Positions 1 to 8,056 of a stretch of DNA of 54,888 nt are shown piece after piece. The notes below the pieces were generated by a model. It had not been told where the DNA came from, searched no databases, and worked only from the letters and a program-made list of their open reading frames with translations. Both the position numbers and the translations under genes were made by a program. Source of the DNA: Nonomuraea cypriaca (lineage in GTDB: Bacteria; Actinomycetota; Actinomycetes; Streptosporangiales; Streptosporangiaceae); NCBI RefSeq assembly GCF_015645445.1, contig NZ_JADOGI010000048.1:1-54888 (forward strand). Direction: 5' to 3'. Every line of letters begins with the position of its first letter. Positions within the stretch are counted from its first letter, which is position 1.

Positions 1-1
1 G

Positions 2-415
2 AGACAGACCCGGGCGCGCGACCAGGCGCAGGACGACGTCAACGCGCTGTTCCTGATCCTCGGCCTGGTCTCGCTCGTCGTCGGCGCCATCGGCATCGCG
101 AACGTCACCCTCGTCACCGTCATGGAACGCGTCCCCGAGATCGGCCTGCGCCGCTCGCTCGGGGCGGCCAGGCGGCACATCGCGGGCCAGTTCCTGCTGG
201 AGTCGACGCTGATCGGGCTGACCGGGGGCGTGATCGGGGCCGCCCTGGGGGTGATCACGGTCGTCGCCGTGTCCGCGGCCCGCCAGTGGACGCCCCTGCT
301 CGACGTACGCCTCGCGGTCGCCGCACCGGTCGCGGGCGCCGTGGTGGGCCTGCTGGCCGGCCTCTACCCGGCGCTACGTGCCGCCAGGATGGAACCGGCG
401 GACGCCTTGAGGTGA
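2..415 (+). CDS. ABC transporter permease, FtsX/MacB-like, C-terminal part
   Basis: The frame is open from the window edge, so only about the last 137 residues are present. The visible part carries three hydrophobic segments. After the first comes the stretch MERVPEIGLRRSLGA, the typical cytoplasmic loop of FtsX-like permeases (VxER..EIGLRRALGA), and the protein ends with a helix followed by YPALRAARMEPADALR, the usual C-terminus of MacB/LolC-type proteins. Such permeases work with an ABC ATPase in mechanotransmission or export of peptides, lipids or lipoproteins. The ATPase and the N-terminal half must lie upstream of the window. The substrate cannot be told. The next gene is convergent. Confidence 0.9.
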   Translation, partial: RQTRARDQAQDDVNALFLILGLVSLVVGAIGIANVTLVTVMERVPEIGLRRSLGAARRHIAGQFLLESTLIGLTGGVIGAALGVITVVAVSAARQWTPLLDVRLAVAAPVAGAVVGLLAGLYPALRAARMEPADALR

Positions 416-443
416 GCCTTCGGCTCCCGTACTTCCAAGGAGT

Positions 444-674
444 TCACGCCGGCTCGCGGAGGCGGTAGAAGTGAACGTTCGTGGAGGCCGCCGCGTACTC
501 AAGCCCCTGTTTGATGTCCTCGCGTTCGAGATCGGGGTAGTCCGACAAGATCTCATCGAAGGTCCGTCCGGCTGCGACGAGCCGAACTACCGTCTCCACG
601 GTGATGCGCAGCCCTCGGATGGTCGGTTTGCCTTCGAGCTTGTCGAGCTCGACAGTGATCCGATCGAAGTTCAT
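444..674 (-). CDS. DUF433-family antitoxin-like protein
   Basis: A 76-residue protein. The core (LEGKPTIRGLRITVETVV, then FDEILSDYPDL.REDI) is the DUF433 helix-turn-helix pattern found in antitoxins usually paired with DUF5615 PIN-like toxins. The ATG at 674 was chosen over an in-frame upstream start at 752 because GAGGGGCGG precedes it and homology starts there. No DUF5615 partner is visible on either side: downstream is the end of the ABC permease on the other strand, upstream the serine hydrolase. It may be an orphan antitoxin or a stand-alone regulator. Function is inferred from the family only. Confidence 0.75.
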   Translation of the reverse strand: MNFDRITVELDKLEGKPTIRGLRITVETVVRLVAAGRTFDEILSDYPDLEREDIKQGLEYAAASTNVHFYRLREPA

Positions 675-761
675 GGTGCCGCCCCTCACTCCCGATACTG
701 TCAGCTCGCACCCGCGCCAGCGACCTGGACACCCGCGATGCCCGTGACTCACCGTTGAACG

Positions 762-2072
762 CTAGCTCATGGTCACATGCTCGTACCGCGCCGAGAAGGA
801 GAAGGAGGAACGGCGATGAGCGAGTTCGTGAAGTGGTCCGACGCCAAGGCCAAGGTCCGCGAGCCGCGGGCTGAGCACGTCGAAGTCCAGCGACCCGCTC
901 TCCTGATTCCGGTTGAACAGGGCGGCGTAGGTGAAGCCGTTCTGGAGCCGGGCGGTGTAGGTGTAGGTCCCCGGCAACCCCCCACTGTGCCAGGTGTTGA
1001 GGTGCCCCGTCACCTGGCGGACCCACAGACCGGCGCCATACCATGAGCCGCTCTCCGTGACGCCGATCTCGGGTTTGGCCACCATCCTGCCGATGGACGT
1101 CGCGTTCAGCACCGTGCCGGGGGCGTCGAGGATGCGCGCGAAGCGCACCAGATCCACCGCGGAGGCCAGCCAGCCGCCGCCCGGCCCGCGGTTCTCCATG
1201 CTGAAGCCACCGTACGGCGCCGGCACTATCGTGCCGGACGCGTCTGTGACGGTTTTGCTTGTCTGCGCCGACTCGTAGACGACCTCGCCGGGCGCGGCCT
1301 GCGCCTTGAGGGTACGGCCGAGCCGCAGGCGGGTGATGCCGACGGGCGCCAGGATCTTCTGCTGGACGTACGACTCGTAGGCCATGCCCGACGCCTTCTC
1401 GACGATCATGCCGAGCAGCATGTAGCCGTAGTTGCTGTAGGCGTACATGCTGCCGGGGGCGAAGTCGAGCGGGCGGCCGCAGGCGTACTGGATGATGTGG
1501 TCGCGCGTGATCGGCAGAGAGACGCCGAGCGATCTGGAGATGGTGTGGTCCATGTTGTACAGGTAGTCGCCCGAGATGTCGCGGTCCCACCCGCCCGTGT
1601 GCTGCAGGAGCCGCCACACCGTCACGTTCGCCAGCCGGGCGTCGGCCGTGGTCGAAAGCCCGAGCAGCGTGGCGACGGACGTCCCCAGGCTCAGCTTGCC
1701 GTCCTGCGCCAGCCGCATGATCGCCACCGCGGTGATGTGCTTGCTGAGGCTCGCGATGCGGAACAGCGAGGTAGGCGTGAACTTCGGCACGGAGGGGTCG
1801 TCACTGTAGCGGTAGGCCCTGGCCAGCACGAGCTTGCCGTTCTTGGTGATGGCCAGCTGCGCACAGGAGATCCCGCGCTCCACGATGTAGGTCTTCAGCA
1901 CGTTGTCGAAGCCGACGAGCGCGGCCGGCGCCACCCCCGCGGTCTGGACCGTCGCGGCGAACGCAGGTCGGGAGGCTCCCAGAGCGAGGGCGGGTAATGT
2001 GGCACCCGCCACCAGCAGCCGCCGCCTGCTGAGGCCGTTCGTCCTGGACAGATGCGCCTCGTTTATCGTCAT
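762..2072 (-). CDS. Serine hydrolase, beta-lactamase class C / D-Ala-D-Ala carboxypeptidase family, Tat-exported
   Basis: A 436-residue protein with a twin-arginine signal (SRRRLLVAGA, residues 15-24, then a hydrophobic stretch ending near ASRPAFA), so it should be exported folded. The serine beta-lactamase-fold motifs are present: S108-L-S-K111 (nucleophile and base), Y212-S-N214, and H362-S-G364 in place of KTG, as in class C-like esterases and DD-peptidases. Length fits the family. The substrate could be a wall peptide, a beta-lactam or a small ester; nothing in the sequence decides. It is a single gene with about 90-160 bases of non-coding DNA on either side. Confidence 0.9.
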   Translation of the reverse strand: MTINEAHLSRTNGLSRRRLLVAGATLPALALGASRPAFAATVQTAGVAPAALVGFDNVLKTYIVERGISCAQLAITKNGKLVLARAYRYSDDPSVPKFTPTSLFRIASLSKHITAVAIMRLAQDGKLSLGTSVATLLGLSTTADARLANVTVWRLLQHTGGWDRDISGDYLYNMDHTISRSLGVSLPITRDHIIQYACGRPLDFAPGSMYAYSNYGYMLLGMIVEKASGMAYESYVQQKILAPVGITRLRLGRTLKAQAAPGEVVYESAQTSKTVTDASGTIVPAPYGGFSMENRGPGGGWLASAVDLVRFARILDAPGTVLNATSIGRMVAKPEIGVTESGSWYGAGLWVRQVTGHLNTWHSGGLPGTYTYTARLQNGFTYAALFNRNQESGSLDFDVLSPRLADLGLGVGPLHELAHRRSSFSFSARYEHVTMS

Positions 2073-2232
2073 GACCAGATGTCTAGTGGATCATTGGCCT
2101 CGACGAACCGGATTCACCGGTATTGCCCCTCCTGCCCCACCGCGACCGCCCGTTCGGCGCGATCGTCCAAGGTTGCTGTCCAAGGGTCTGGTCGAGCGGC
2201 GGCGACCTGCTGGTGCCCGCACACAGGACGGG

Positions 2233-3384
2233 CTACTCCACAATCCGGTCGGGGAAATCCAGCCAAATGCGCTGCCCTTCGGGCGTCACCGTCATACCGA
2301 ACCGGTCGCGACCGGGCTCGCCCCAACTCACCCACCGGAAATAGGCATCCACGACCTCGTCCCACAGGGGCCGGGTGCCCACCTGGTACAGCTTGTAATC
2401 CACGGTGCCCGGCCTCCAGTCCACCGCCGCCCACGAGTACGGGTCGCCGGGGTCGGACACCCACAGCCGATACAGGTCGCCGTCCTCGTCAGGTTCCGCA
2501 CTGCCGTTGGAGGTGAGGCCGGTCAGCGCCGAAATGGCCAGGTCCGCGCCGGCCGGAGCGTAGGCGATCGTGCGCGGATCGACGCGGGTGGTGAGGTGGT
2601 GCTTGTCGTCGGGCCCGCGCGGCGGGCGGTCGGGCGTGCCGCGCTGCGAGCGCATCATCATGTACGAGGCGAAGCCCGGGAAGCGACCGACCGCGGTCCC
2701 GTCCGGCATGACCACGAGCCGCAACGCGTGGTTGGTGCCGAACCCGGGACAGTACGGCAGCACGATCACCGCGCCGGGCCGGGACTGCGCGACCCAGGCA
2801 TAGGGCACTGTCCGGATGCCACACGTGACATGCACCCGGTCGAACGGTGCTCGCCGCGAGCATCCCGCCGCTCCGTCACCGACCACCAGATGCGGGTGGA
2901 CGCCGGCGGCGGCGAGATTCTTGGCGGCCTGCTCGGCGACGGCTGCATCCACCTCCATCGAAGTGACCTCGCCGTGCTCGCCGACCAGCCGAGACAGCAG
3001 GGCGGCGGTCCAGCCGGTGCCTGTGCCGACCTCCAGCACCCCGTGGCCGGGGTCGGGATCCAGCAGGTTCAGCAGGTCGGCGACCGTGCTCGGAGCGGAC
3101 GCCGAAGAGGTGTAGTCGCCGGCCATCTCGCTCAGGTCGGTGCCACCGTCGTCGAGTTGGGTGACGACGGTGGTGTCGGAGTAGACCGTGTCCCCCCAGA
3201 GGGCGGGGCCGGCGTCACGGTCGATCAGGAACGCGGTGCCGGTCTTGCGCGGCGAGACGAGGCCGACGTCAGGTATGAAAAGGTGCCGGGGCACCGCGCG
3301 GACCGCCTGCTTGACGACGTCCCTGATATCCCCGGCAGGGTCGAGGTCGGCGATCAGGCGATCCATCCGCGCGGTGACGTCCAC
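2233..3384 (-). CDS. Protein-L-isoaspartate O-methyltransferase-like enzyme of a probable RiPP locus
   Basis: A 383-residue protein. The N-terminal part has the PCMT pattern AVRAVPRHLFIP, then VYSDTTVVTQ, and SAM motif I EVGTGTG at residues 118-124 followed by an acidic EVD. Residues beyond about 220 are an extension absent from housekeeping PCMT (about 210 aa). This longer layout is known in methyltransferases next to peptide-modification genes (ATP-grasp graspetide, FxLD lanthipeptide systems), where they methylate Asp and yield aspartimide or isoAsp. A 42-codon Asp/Gly/Lys-rich reading frame ends seven bases upstream, suggesting translational coupling. GTG at 3384 is the chosen start; the ATG six codons in is an alternative. 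No ATP-grasp, LanM or lasso cyclase gene is near, so the RiPP role is inference. Confidence 0.75.
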   Translation of the reverse strand: MDVTARMDRLIADLDPAGDIRDVVKQAVRAVPRHLFIPDVGLVSPRKTGTAFLIDRDAGPALWGDTVYSDTTVVTQLDDGGTDLSEMAGDYTSSASAPSTVADLLNLLDPDPGHGVLEVGTGTGWTAALLSRLVGEHGEVTSMEVDAAVAEQAAKNLAAAGVHPHLVVGDGAAGCSRRAPFDRVHVTCGIRTVPYAWVAQSRPGAVIVLPYCPGFGTNHALRLVVMPDGTAVGRFPGFASYMMMRSQRGTPDRPPRGPDDKHHLTTRVDPRTIAYAPAGADLAISALTGLTSNGSAEPDEDGDLYRLWVSDPGDPYSWAAVDWRPGTVDYKLYQVGTRPLWDEVVDAYFRWVSWGEPGRDRFGMTVTPEGQRIWLDFPDRIVE

Positions 3385-3390
3385 TACTTC

Positions 3391-3519
3391 TTACCGCCCC
3401 TTGTCGTCGCCGTGCTTGCCGGAGCCTGTCTTGTTCTCGTCGTCGTTGCTGCCCTGGCCGCCCTGTTTGGGGTCGAGCGGCGTATCCTTGGGGCTCTCGG
3501 GGTCTTCGTGGCTGCCCAC
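3391..3519 (-). CDS. 42-residue Asp/Gly/Lys-rich peptide, candidate methyltransferase substrate
   Basis: Starts with GTG at 3519, preceded by AGGAG with a seven-base spacer, and stops with TAA at 3391, seven bases before the methyltransferase start. Composition is extremely polar (many D, G, K, N, S), with no Cys and no hydrophobic core, so it is not a folded domain. The C-terminal half has NDDENK and HGDDKGR clusters, which offer Asp and Asn residues for a PCMT-like enzyme. It does not match the precursor families I know (no FxLD, no graspetide TxxxxEE repeats, no lasso Thr). It could be a RiPP precursor or a small disordered protein. The strong ribosome site and coupling support it as a real gene. 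Confidence 0.55.
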   Translation of the reverse strand: MGSHEDPESPKDTPLDPKQGGQGSNDDENKTGSGKHGDDKGR

Positions 3520-3656
3520 CCGCGATCTCCTTTGCTCCGCCTGGATGCATAACGTAACCGTACAATTACAGTTCGGATCGTGGAAGAAGCTTCCCGGCGA
3601 CATCGACGTTCCCCGACCCCCAGACCACAGCGACGCTTGTTCATTTGCTGTTCGGG

Positions 3657-3833
3657 CTAACCCAAGTGCGCGTGGCGCTCGGCGTAGGCGAAGGCCAAGA
3701 ACTCCTCCATCTCTTCGTCGTTCTCGAAGATGTCCGGCGCGGCGAGATCATCCAGGGGCTCGCTCGGGCGGGCACGCTTGGCCCTGACCAACTCCTCGGG
3801 AGAGGTCCTGGGGTGGGCAGGGCTCCCGCTCAC
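3657..3833 (-). CDS. Small conserved-looking acidic protein (58 aa), divergent from antitoxin gene
   Basis: A GTG-start gene with AGGAGG five bases upstream. The product begins MSGSPAHPRTSPEELV, has a basic patch KRARP near residue 19, and an acidic C-terminal helix with DIFENDEEMEEF and a final AYAERHAHLG. The composition, third-position GC bias and ribosome site argue for a real gene. I do not recognise a family with certainty; the size and the location head-to-head with a toxin-antitoxin operon suggest a small regulator or an antitoxin-like protein. Its promoter region is shared with the palindrome at 3884-3898. The 137 bases between its stop and the 42-aa peptide gene hold no other gene I can support. 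Confidence 0.6.
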   Translation of the reverse strand: MSGSPAHPRTSPEELVRAKRARPSEPLDDLAAPDIFENDEEMEEFLAFAYAERHAHLG

Positions 3834-3883
3834 GGCGACCTCCTCATCGTGGGCCTACTACTGGACCAGCCCTCGCTGATCGT

Positions 3884-3898
3884 CATACTAATAGTATG
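3884..3898. promoter_or_regulatory. Palindromic operator and divergent promoter of the toxin-antitoxin operon
   Basis: CATACTA-A-TAGTATG is a perfect 7-base inverted repeat with a one-base centre in otherwise GC-rich DNA. Its right arm overlaps TATGAT (3896-3901), a good -10 box lying six bases before the antitoxin ATG at 3907, which points to a leaderless transcript. The opposite strand offers TACTAT as a -10 box for the divergent 58-aa gene. Such palindromes over the -10 box are where ribbon-helix-helix antitoxins usually bind to repress their own operon. Seen directly: the repeat and boxes. Inferred: the binding protein. Confidence 0.6.
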
Positions 3899-3906
3899 AT
3901 GAGGTC

Positions 3907-4209
3907 ATGAACGCTGCAGCCGCCAGTGCCATGCCCGACCGCGAGGAGCCTTCCCGAGCCGCGCTGTACGTCGCTCACGACGAGCCAGGCCCGAAGGTCA
4001 AGAAAGCCATCACCATGCCGGAGCAGCTTGCCGCCGAGATCGACACGCACGTCGGCCGCGGTGAGTTCTCCGCCTTCATGGCCAGAGCCGCCCAACACTG
4101 GCTGGCCCTGATGAAGACGGGCGAGATCGTGGATGAGTACGAGAGGCAGCACGGTCCCATCAGTGATGAGCGATTGGAGCAAGCGAGGCGTCGGTGGCAC
4201 GACGCCTGA
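3907..4209 (+). CDS. Type II antitoxin, ribbon-helix-helix-like (VapB-type)
   Basis: A 100-residue protein. Residues about 36-70 (KKAITMPEQLAAEI, then GEFSAFMARAAQ) have the beta strand plus two helices expected of a ribbon-helix-helix DNA-binding fold; the C-terminal part (IVDEYERQHGPIS then ERLEQARRRW) is a helical toxin-binding tail. It overlaps the downstream PIN toxin gene by 16 bases in another frame, the usual coupling of antitoxin and toxin. No Shine-Dalgarno sequence is seen before the ATG, consistent with leaderless translation from the promoter at 3896-3901. Autoregulation through the palindrome just upstream is likely. Confidence 0.85.
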   Translation: MNAAAASAMPDREEPSRAALYVAHDEPGPKVKKAITMPEQLAAEIDTHVGRGEFSAFMARAAQHWLALMKTGEIVDEYERQHGPISDERLEQARRRWHDA

Positions 4210-4643
4210 GGCGCGCCCAGTTCGCGGCTGCCGGGCCGCTGCTGGTGCTCGACGCCCAAGCCCTCTCGCTGCTGGCCGATAACCATGCCGACACCGTGGA
4301 CCTGGCGGAAGTGTCCCGTGAGGATGGATATGCCGCGACCATCAGTGTCGCTACCCTCGCTGAGCAACGAAGGACCGGACAGGCGGCGGCCCGCATGCGC
4401 TGGCTCCGCTCCCGGCTGGTGATCGTGCCCGTCAGCGAGCAACTGGCCGACCTGGCGGCAGGGCTCCTGGAATGTGCCGGGCTCGACGGTCACAGCAACG
4501 TCATCGACGCGCTCGTGACCGCCACGGCGGCCTCCACCAACGCACCGGGCCGCCTGCTCACCGCCGACGGCTCCCATGTTCCGGCCCTGTGCAAGGCCGC
4601 TGTCGAGCTCGGGTCGCGGCAGATCCAGTGGCTGAAGGTATAG
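4194..4643 (+). CDS. PIN-domain ribonuclease toxin (VapC-like)
   Basis: A 149-residue protein with the four acidic positions of PIN nucleases: LVLDAQALSLL near residue 19 (first Asp), TLAEQRR near residue 62 (Glu), VIDALVTATA near residue 105 (Asp) and LLTADGSHV near residue 124 (Asp). These bind Mg2+/Mn2+ and cleave RNA, commonly tRNA or rRNA in VapC toxins. It starts with GTG inside the end of the antitoxin gene. Together they make a standard type II toxin-antitoxin operon. The RNA target cannot be predicted. Confidence 0.85.
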   Translation: MARRLRRAQFAAAGPLLVLDAQALSLLADNHADTVDLAEVSREDGYAATISVATLAEQRRTGQAAARMRWLRSRLVIVPVSEQLADLAAGLLECAGLDGHSNVIDALVTATAASTNAPGRLLTADGSHVPALCKAAVELGSRQIQWLKV

Positions 4644-4722
4644 GAGGGGCCACCGGGCCGGTGACACGCCGAGGCGGAAGTTGTGCGGCCCGCCATATGG
4701 CCGGCGTGGAGCGGCGGGGCGG

Positions 4723-5916
4723 CTAGCCGTACGCCTGGGCGAGGCGGCGGCGGGCGACGGAGGTCAGGTAGGTGCCGAGGAGGAGCACGCGCAGGGCTCG
4801 TTCGGCGCCGTCGCTGAGGAACTCCGCGCCACGGGACATCGCCTCGGCGAGTCCCACCGGGGCGGGCAGGATGCTCGTGAAGGCGTCGATGCCACATCCA
4901 TAGGCGAGGTGAGCGTCCGTGCCGATGGTGCCGGCCAGCGCGAGCACCGGCTTGTCATAGCGCTTGGCGCGCCGGGCCACCTCGGCGGGAATCTTGCCGC
5001 GCGACGTCTGGAAGTCGATCGCGCCCTCAGCTGTGAACACCAGGTCGGAACGGGCGAGCAGCCGGTCGAGGTCGACGTAGTCGAGGAGCACGTCGAATCG
5101 GGGAAGGAGGCGGGCGCCGAGCGCGGCGAGGCCCGCTCCGAGCCCGCCCGACGCGCCGGTCCCCGGGCCGGTACGGAGGTCGACGCCCCCGTGGCCCACG
5201 TCGCGCTCCAGCACGTCGGCCCACCGGCACAGTGCCTTGTCGAGCAGTTCGGCCTGCTCGGGCGTGGCACCCTTCTGCGGCCCGAACACCCGGGCCACCC
5301 CGCTCTCCCCGCACAACAGGTTCCAGGGGTTGCAGGCGACGAGGAGCTCCGTCCGCGACAGACGCGGGTCGAGCCCGGCGGGGTCGATACGGTGCAGCCG
5401 GGCCAGCGCGGCGCCACCGCGACCGATCTCCGCCCCGCCGGCGTCCTGGAGCCGCGCCCCGAGCGCCTGCAGGGCCCCCGCGCCGCCATCGGACGTGCCC
5501 GAGTCCCCACAGCCCACGAGGATCCGGCGGGCGCCCGCGTCCAGCGCCGCCGTGATGAGCTCACCCACCCCGTACGTGGTCGTACGGCCCGGGTCGCGCT
5601 CGTCACCCGGTACCAGACGCAGCCCGGCGGTGGCCGCCATCTCGACCACGGCCGTTCGCGGCCCCGGGCCGCCCATGATCGCGAAGTGCGACCGCACCCG
5701 CTCCCCCGTGGGGCCGGTGGTGACACGCTTGACGAGATGCCCGCCGGTGGCCTGGGCAAGAGCGGCCGCCGTGCCCTCGCCGCCGTCAATGAGCGGGACC
5801 ATGTCGATCGCCGCGTCCGGCACGACCCGGCGTACCCCGCGGGCGATGGCCTCCGCGACCTCCTCGGCCGTCAGCGACTCCTTGAAGCCGCTCGGGGCGA
5901 CGACGATGCGCAGCAT
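4723..5916 (-). CDS. glxK: Glycerate kinase (GlxK/GarK family)
   Basis: A 397-residue protein starting MLRIVVAPSGFKESLTAEEVA, the signature N-terminus of class I glycerate kinases, with PLIDGGEGTA near residue 43 and GCGDSGTSDGGAGAL near residue 130, both conserved in the family. It phosphorylates D-glycerate, normally to 2-phosphoglycerate, linking glyoxylate, glucarate or serine breakdown to glycolysis; it acts in the cytoplasm. AAGGAG sits properly before the ATG. It lies 30 bases downstream of the SLC13-type permease gene on the same strand, so the two are probably one operon and the permease may bring in the acid that feeds it. Confidence 0.92.
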   Translation of the reverse strand: MLRIVVAPSGFKESLTAEEVAEAIARGVRRVVPDAAIDMVPLIDGGEGTAAALAQATGGHLVKRVTTGPTGERVRSHFAIMGGPGPRTAVVEMAATAGLRLVPGDERDPGRTTTYGVGELITAALDAGARRILVGCGDSGTSDGGAGALQALGARLQDAGGAEIGRGGAALARLHRIDPAGLDPRLSRTELLVACNPWNLLCGESGVARVFGPQKGATPEQAELLDKALCRWADVLERDVGHGGVDLRTGPGTGASGGLGAGLAALGARLLPRFDVLLDYVDLDRLLARSDLVFTAEGAIDFQTSRGKIPAEVARRAKRYDKPVLALAGTIGTDAHLAYGCGIDAFTSILPAPVGLAEAMSRGAEFLSDGAERALRVLLLGTYLTSVARRRLAQAYG

Positions 5917-5946
5917 GATTCTCCTTCAGAGGGAAGTTGCGGAAGA

Positions 5947-7458
5947 TCAGTGGATCGGCAGGCCGAGGTGCGGCCACACCATGAGGGCGAAGAGGAGGAC
6001 GAGTCCGGCCGTGAGCGGCGCCAGCAGGGCAGCCACGCCCAGCAGGTCACGAGGGGTGTAGGTCGTGACGCCGTCGACCTGGTGGAAGAGCGCCACCGGC
6101 TTGGCCGACGACGGGAGCGTCTGGCAGAAGCCGGCGGCAGCGGTGGAGGCGAACGCCGCAGCGGCCGGAGAGACCCCCGCTCCGGACGCGGCGGCGATCA
6201 CCAGCGGGACGAGCACGCTCGACCGGGCCGAACGTGACTGCAGGACCAGATGGGCGGCGGTGCTCAAGGCGATGACGACGCCGAGGAACATCCAGGCCGG
6301 CAGCGCGGCTCCCCGACCCGGTTCGAACAGGCCGTCAGTGATCCAGGCCGCCGCACCGGACGTGGTCAGCGCGGCGCCCATCGCCATCGTGGCCGCCATG
6401 AAGAGCAGCATCGGCCAGGGAACCGTGGCGAAGGAGTCGCGCAGCCGGACGGTCCCGAGCCCCGGAGAAGCGGTGACGAGCGCGCCGACGCAGGCGACCA
6501 CGGCCGGGGGGACACCGTGCAGGGGCTCGCTGCACCACAGTACGACGATCACGGCGAGCAGCGTGGCCGAGCGCGTCTGGGCCTCGCTCAGCCGCCCGGT
6601 GACCGGCGTTTTCGTGGCCTCGCCGATCGATTCGGCGGTGATGCGCACCGGCCCCTTCCGGTCCGCGCGCCGCGTGGTGAGCAGCAACACCAACTCGGCC
6701 GCGAGGTGCGAGGAGACGATGGCGAGCGGCACCCCCAGCAGCAGCCACTGAACGAAGTCGATCCGCTGCCCGGTGGTGTGGGCCAGCATCTCGATCGAGA
6801 TGAGGTGCGCGCCGGCCCCGATCAGTGTGGCGACGGCGGACAGCAGGATCACCGTGGGAAAGATCAGGGCCAGCGCGAGGACGACCCGGCGGCGCTCCCC
6901 GAGCGCTCGCGCGAGGGCGAGGAAGATCGGCAACGCCAGCGCCGCCCGCCCGGAGGTCGCCGGGATCGCGAACGCGCTCACCACCAGCGCGGCGGTCGTG
7001 AGGTGGGCGAGTTGCCGAACGCTCCTGGCGCCGGCCACGAGGAACGCGCCGGCCCGGGTGGCGAGCCCGGAGCTGGAGACCCCCGCCGCGATCACGAAGG
7101 CGAAGATGAGCAGCCAGATCGTCGGATCGCCCAGGCTGCCGAAGAGCACCTCGACCTCCAGGACCCCGGTGACGACCAGGACGAGACCGGCGCCCAGCGC
7201 GACGAACGTGTCATCGACCGAGGTGAACATCCACAACAGCGTCGCGACAACGAAGACCGCCAGGGTGATGCGTCCGCCTGTGGCCAGGTCGGTGGCGCCG
7301 AACCCGATGGCGGCGCAGGCCGCGATGGCAACGCCGCCGACGAGAATCCGCCGCCTCGTACGTCTGGCCGCCGATCGGTCCTTGCCTTCCGGCCCGCCGG
7401 CCGTGGATGACCGATCGCCCGGAGAGGTGGACCCTGCCGCCGTCGTCGCCTCTGCCAC
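5947..7458 (-). CDS. SLC13/DASS-family anion permease
   Basis: A 503-residue membrane protein with an Arg-rich cytosolic N-terminus of about 35 residues and some 11-13 hydrophobic segments. The arrangement with two re-entrant halves (first with PTIWLLIFAFVIAAG, then FAIPATSGRAALALPIFLALA; second with PWPMLLFMAATMAMGAAL and the late LVPLVIAAASGAGVSP) is that of the divalent-anion:Na+ symporter / arsenite-permease superfamily. Usual substrates are dicarboxylates, sulfate or related anions. Start is GTG at 7458. The downstream glycerate kinase suggests uptake of glycerate or a related hydroxy acid; this is inference from neighbourhood only. Confidence 0.8.
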   Translation of the reverse strand: MAEATTAAGSTSPGDRSSTAGGPEGKDRSAARRTRRRILVGGVAIAACAAIGFGATDLATGGRITLAVFVVATLLWMFTSVDDTFVALGAGLVLVVTGVLEVEVLFGSLGDPTIWLLIFAFVIAAGVSSSGLATRAGAFLVAGARSVRQLAHLTTAALVVSAFAIPATSGRAALALPIFLALARALGERRRVVLALALIFPTVILLSAVATLIGAGAHLISIEMLAHTTGQRIDFVQWLLLGVPLAIVSSHLAAELVLLLTTRRADRKGPVRITAESIGEATKTPVTGRLSEAQTRSATLLAVIVVLWCSEPLHGVPPAVVACVGALVTASPGLGTVRLRDSFATVPWPMLLFMAATMAMGAALTTSGAAAWITDGLFEPGRGAALPAWMFLGVVIALSTAAHLVLQSRSARSSVLVPLVIAAASGAGVSPAAAAFASTAAAGFCQTLPSSAKPVALFHQVDGVTTYTPRDLLGVAALLAPLTAGLVLLFALMVWPHLGLPIH

Positions 7459-7601
7459 GGAACCCCCATCTGCCGTAACGCACTGATTGCCCGATTGGTC
7501 CAGCGTGGGGACGGGCGGTTAGGCGCAGATGAACCGTCTATGAGAGGGTCTTCATCTTCGGGACCGCGCGGCCCTGGCGACGCCTGGAGCGGCGCGCGTC
7601 G

Positions 7602-7958
7602 TCAGTCGTCACCCGAGTCATGGAAGTCACCGGAGTCATCGTCGGAGTCGCCGTCGTCGTCCTCATGGGCCGAGGGCGACACGGGCGCGACCGGTCGCTG
7701 CGGCGCGGGCGTGGCTGAGGGCGCCGCACTGGATGCCGGCGTGACGGGCGGCGATGCGGTGGTTGAGGGCGATGTGCTCTGCGTGGGGCGGGGGTTCGCA
7801 GGCGTGCCGACTGGGGTGGCGGGCTCACTGGTGACCTGCACGCTCGCCGGGGTCTCCGGGCGGCCGGCGGAACCGGACAGAGCGTGGCTCATTGCGGCAA
7901 CCCCCAAAGGGAACGCGACGATTCCCCCCAGAACTGCCATGCGTCGCAGAAGGCTCAT
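7602..7958 (-). CDS. Small secreted Ser/Thr/Pro-rich protein with acidic tail
   Basis: A 118-residue protein. Residues 1-30 form a signal peptide (MSLLRRMAVLGGIVAFPLG). The middle is low-complexity Pro/Ser/Thr/Ala, and the end is an Asp/Ser run (HEDDDGDSDDDSGDF). No domain is recognisable. A longer in-frame extension upstream was discarded because it would cover the end of the histidine kinase gene. The Asp-rich tail resembles the Asp-repeat protein at 20087-20869, so both could be Ca2+-binding or wall-exposed polyanions. It lies 98 bases after the kinase gene on the same strand. Confidence 0.65.
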   Translation of the reverse strand: MSLLRRMAVLGGIVAFPLGVAAMSHALSGSAGRPETPASVQVTSEPATPVGTPANPRPTQSTSPSTTASPPVTPASSAAPSATPAPQRPVAPVSPSAHEDDDGDSDDDSGDFHDSGDD

Positions 7959-8056
7959 GCTTCTTAGTGTTCGGGTCGGATACCGCCCAAACGATGAGTC
8001 ACAGATGAAAAGGCTCTCATCTTCACCCAGGTACGGAAGGGGCTGAGCCCGGCGGG

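Noticed and set aside
1903..3552. Long plus-strand open frame (549 codons) across the serine hydrolase start and methyltransferase gene
   Set aside because: Arg/Pro/Gly-rich composition without domains; it mirrors the codon bias of the minus-strand methyltransferase, which has clear motifs.
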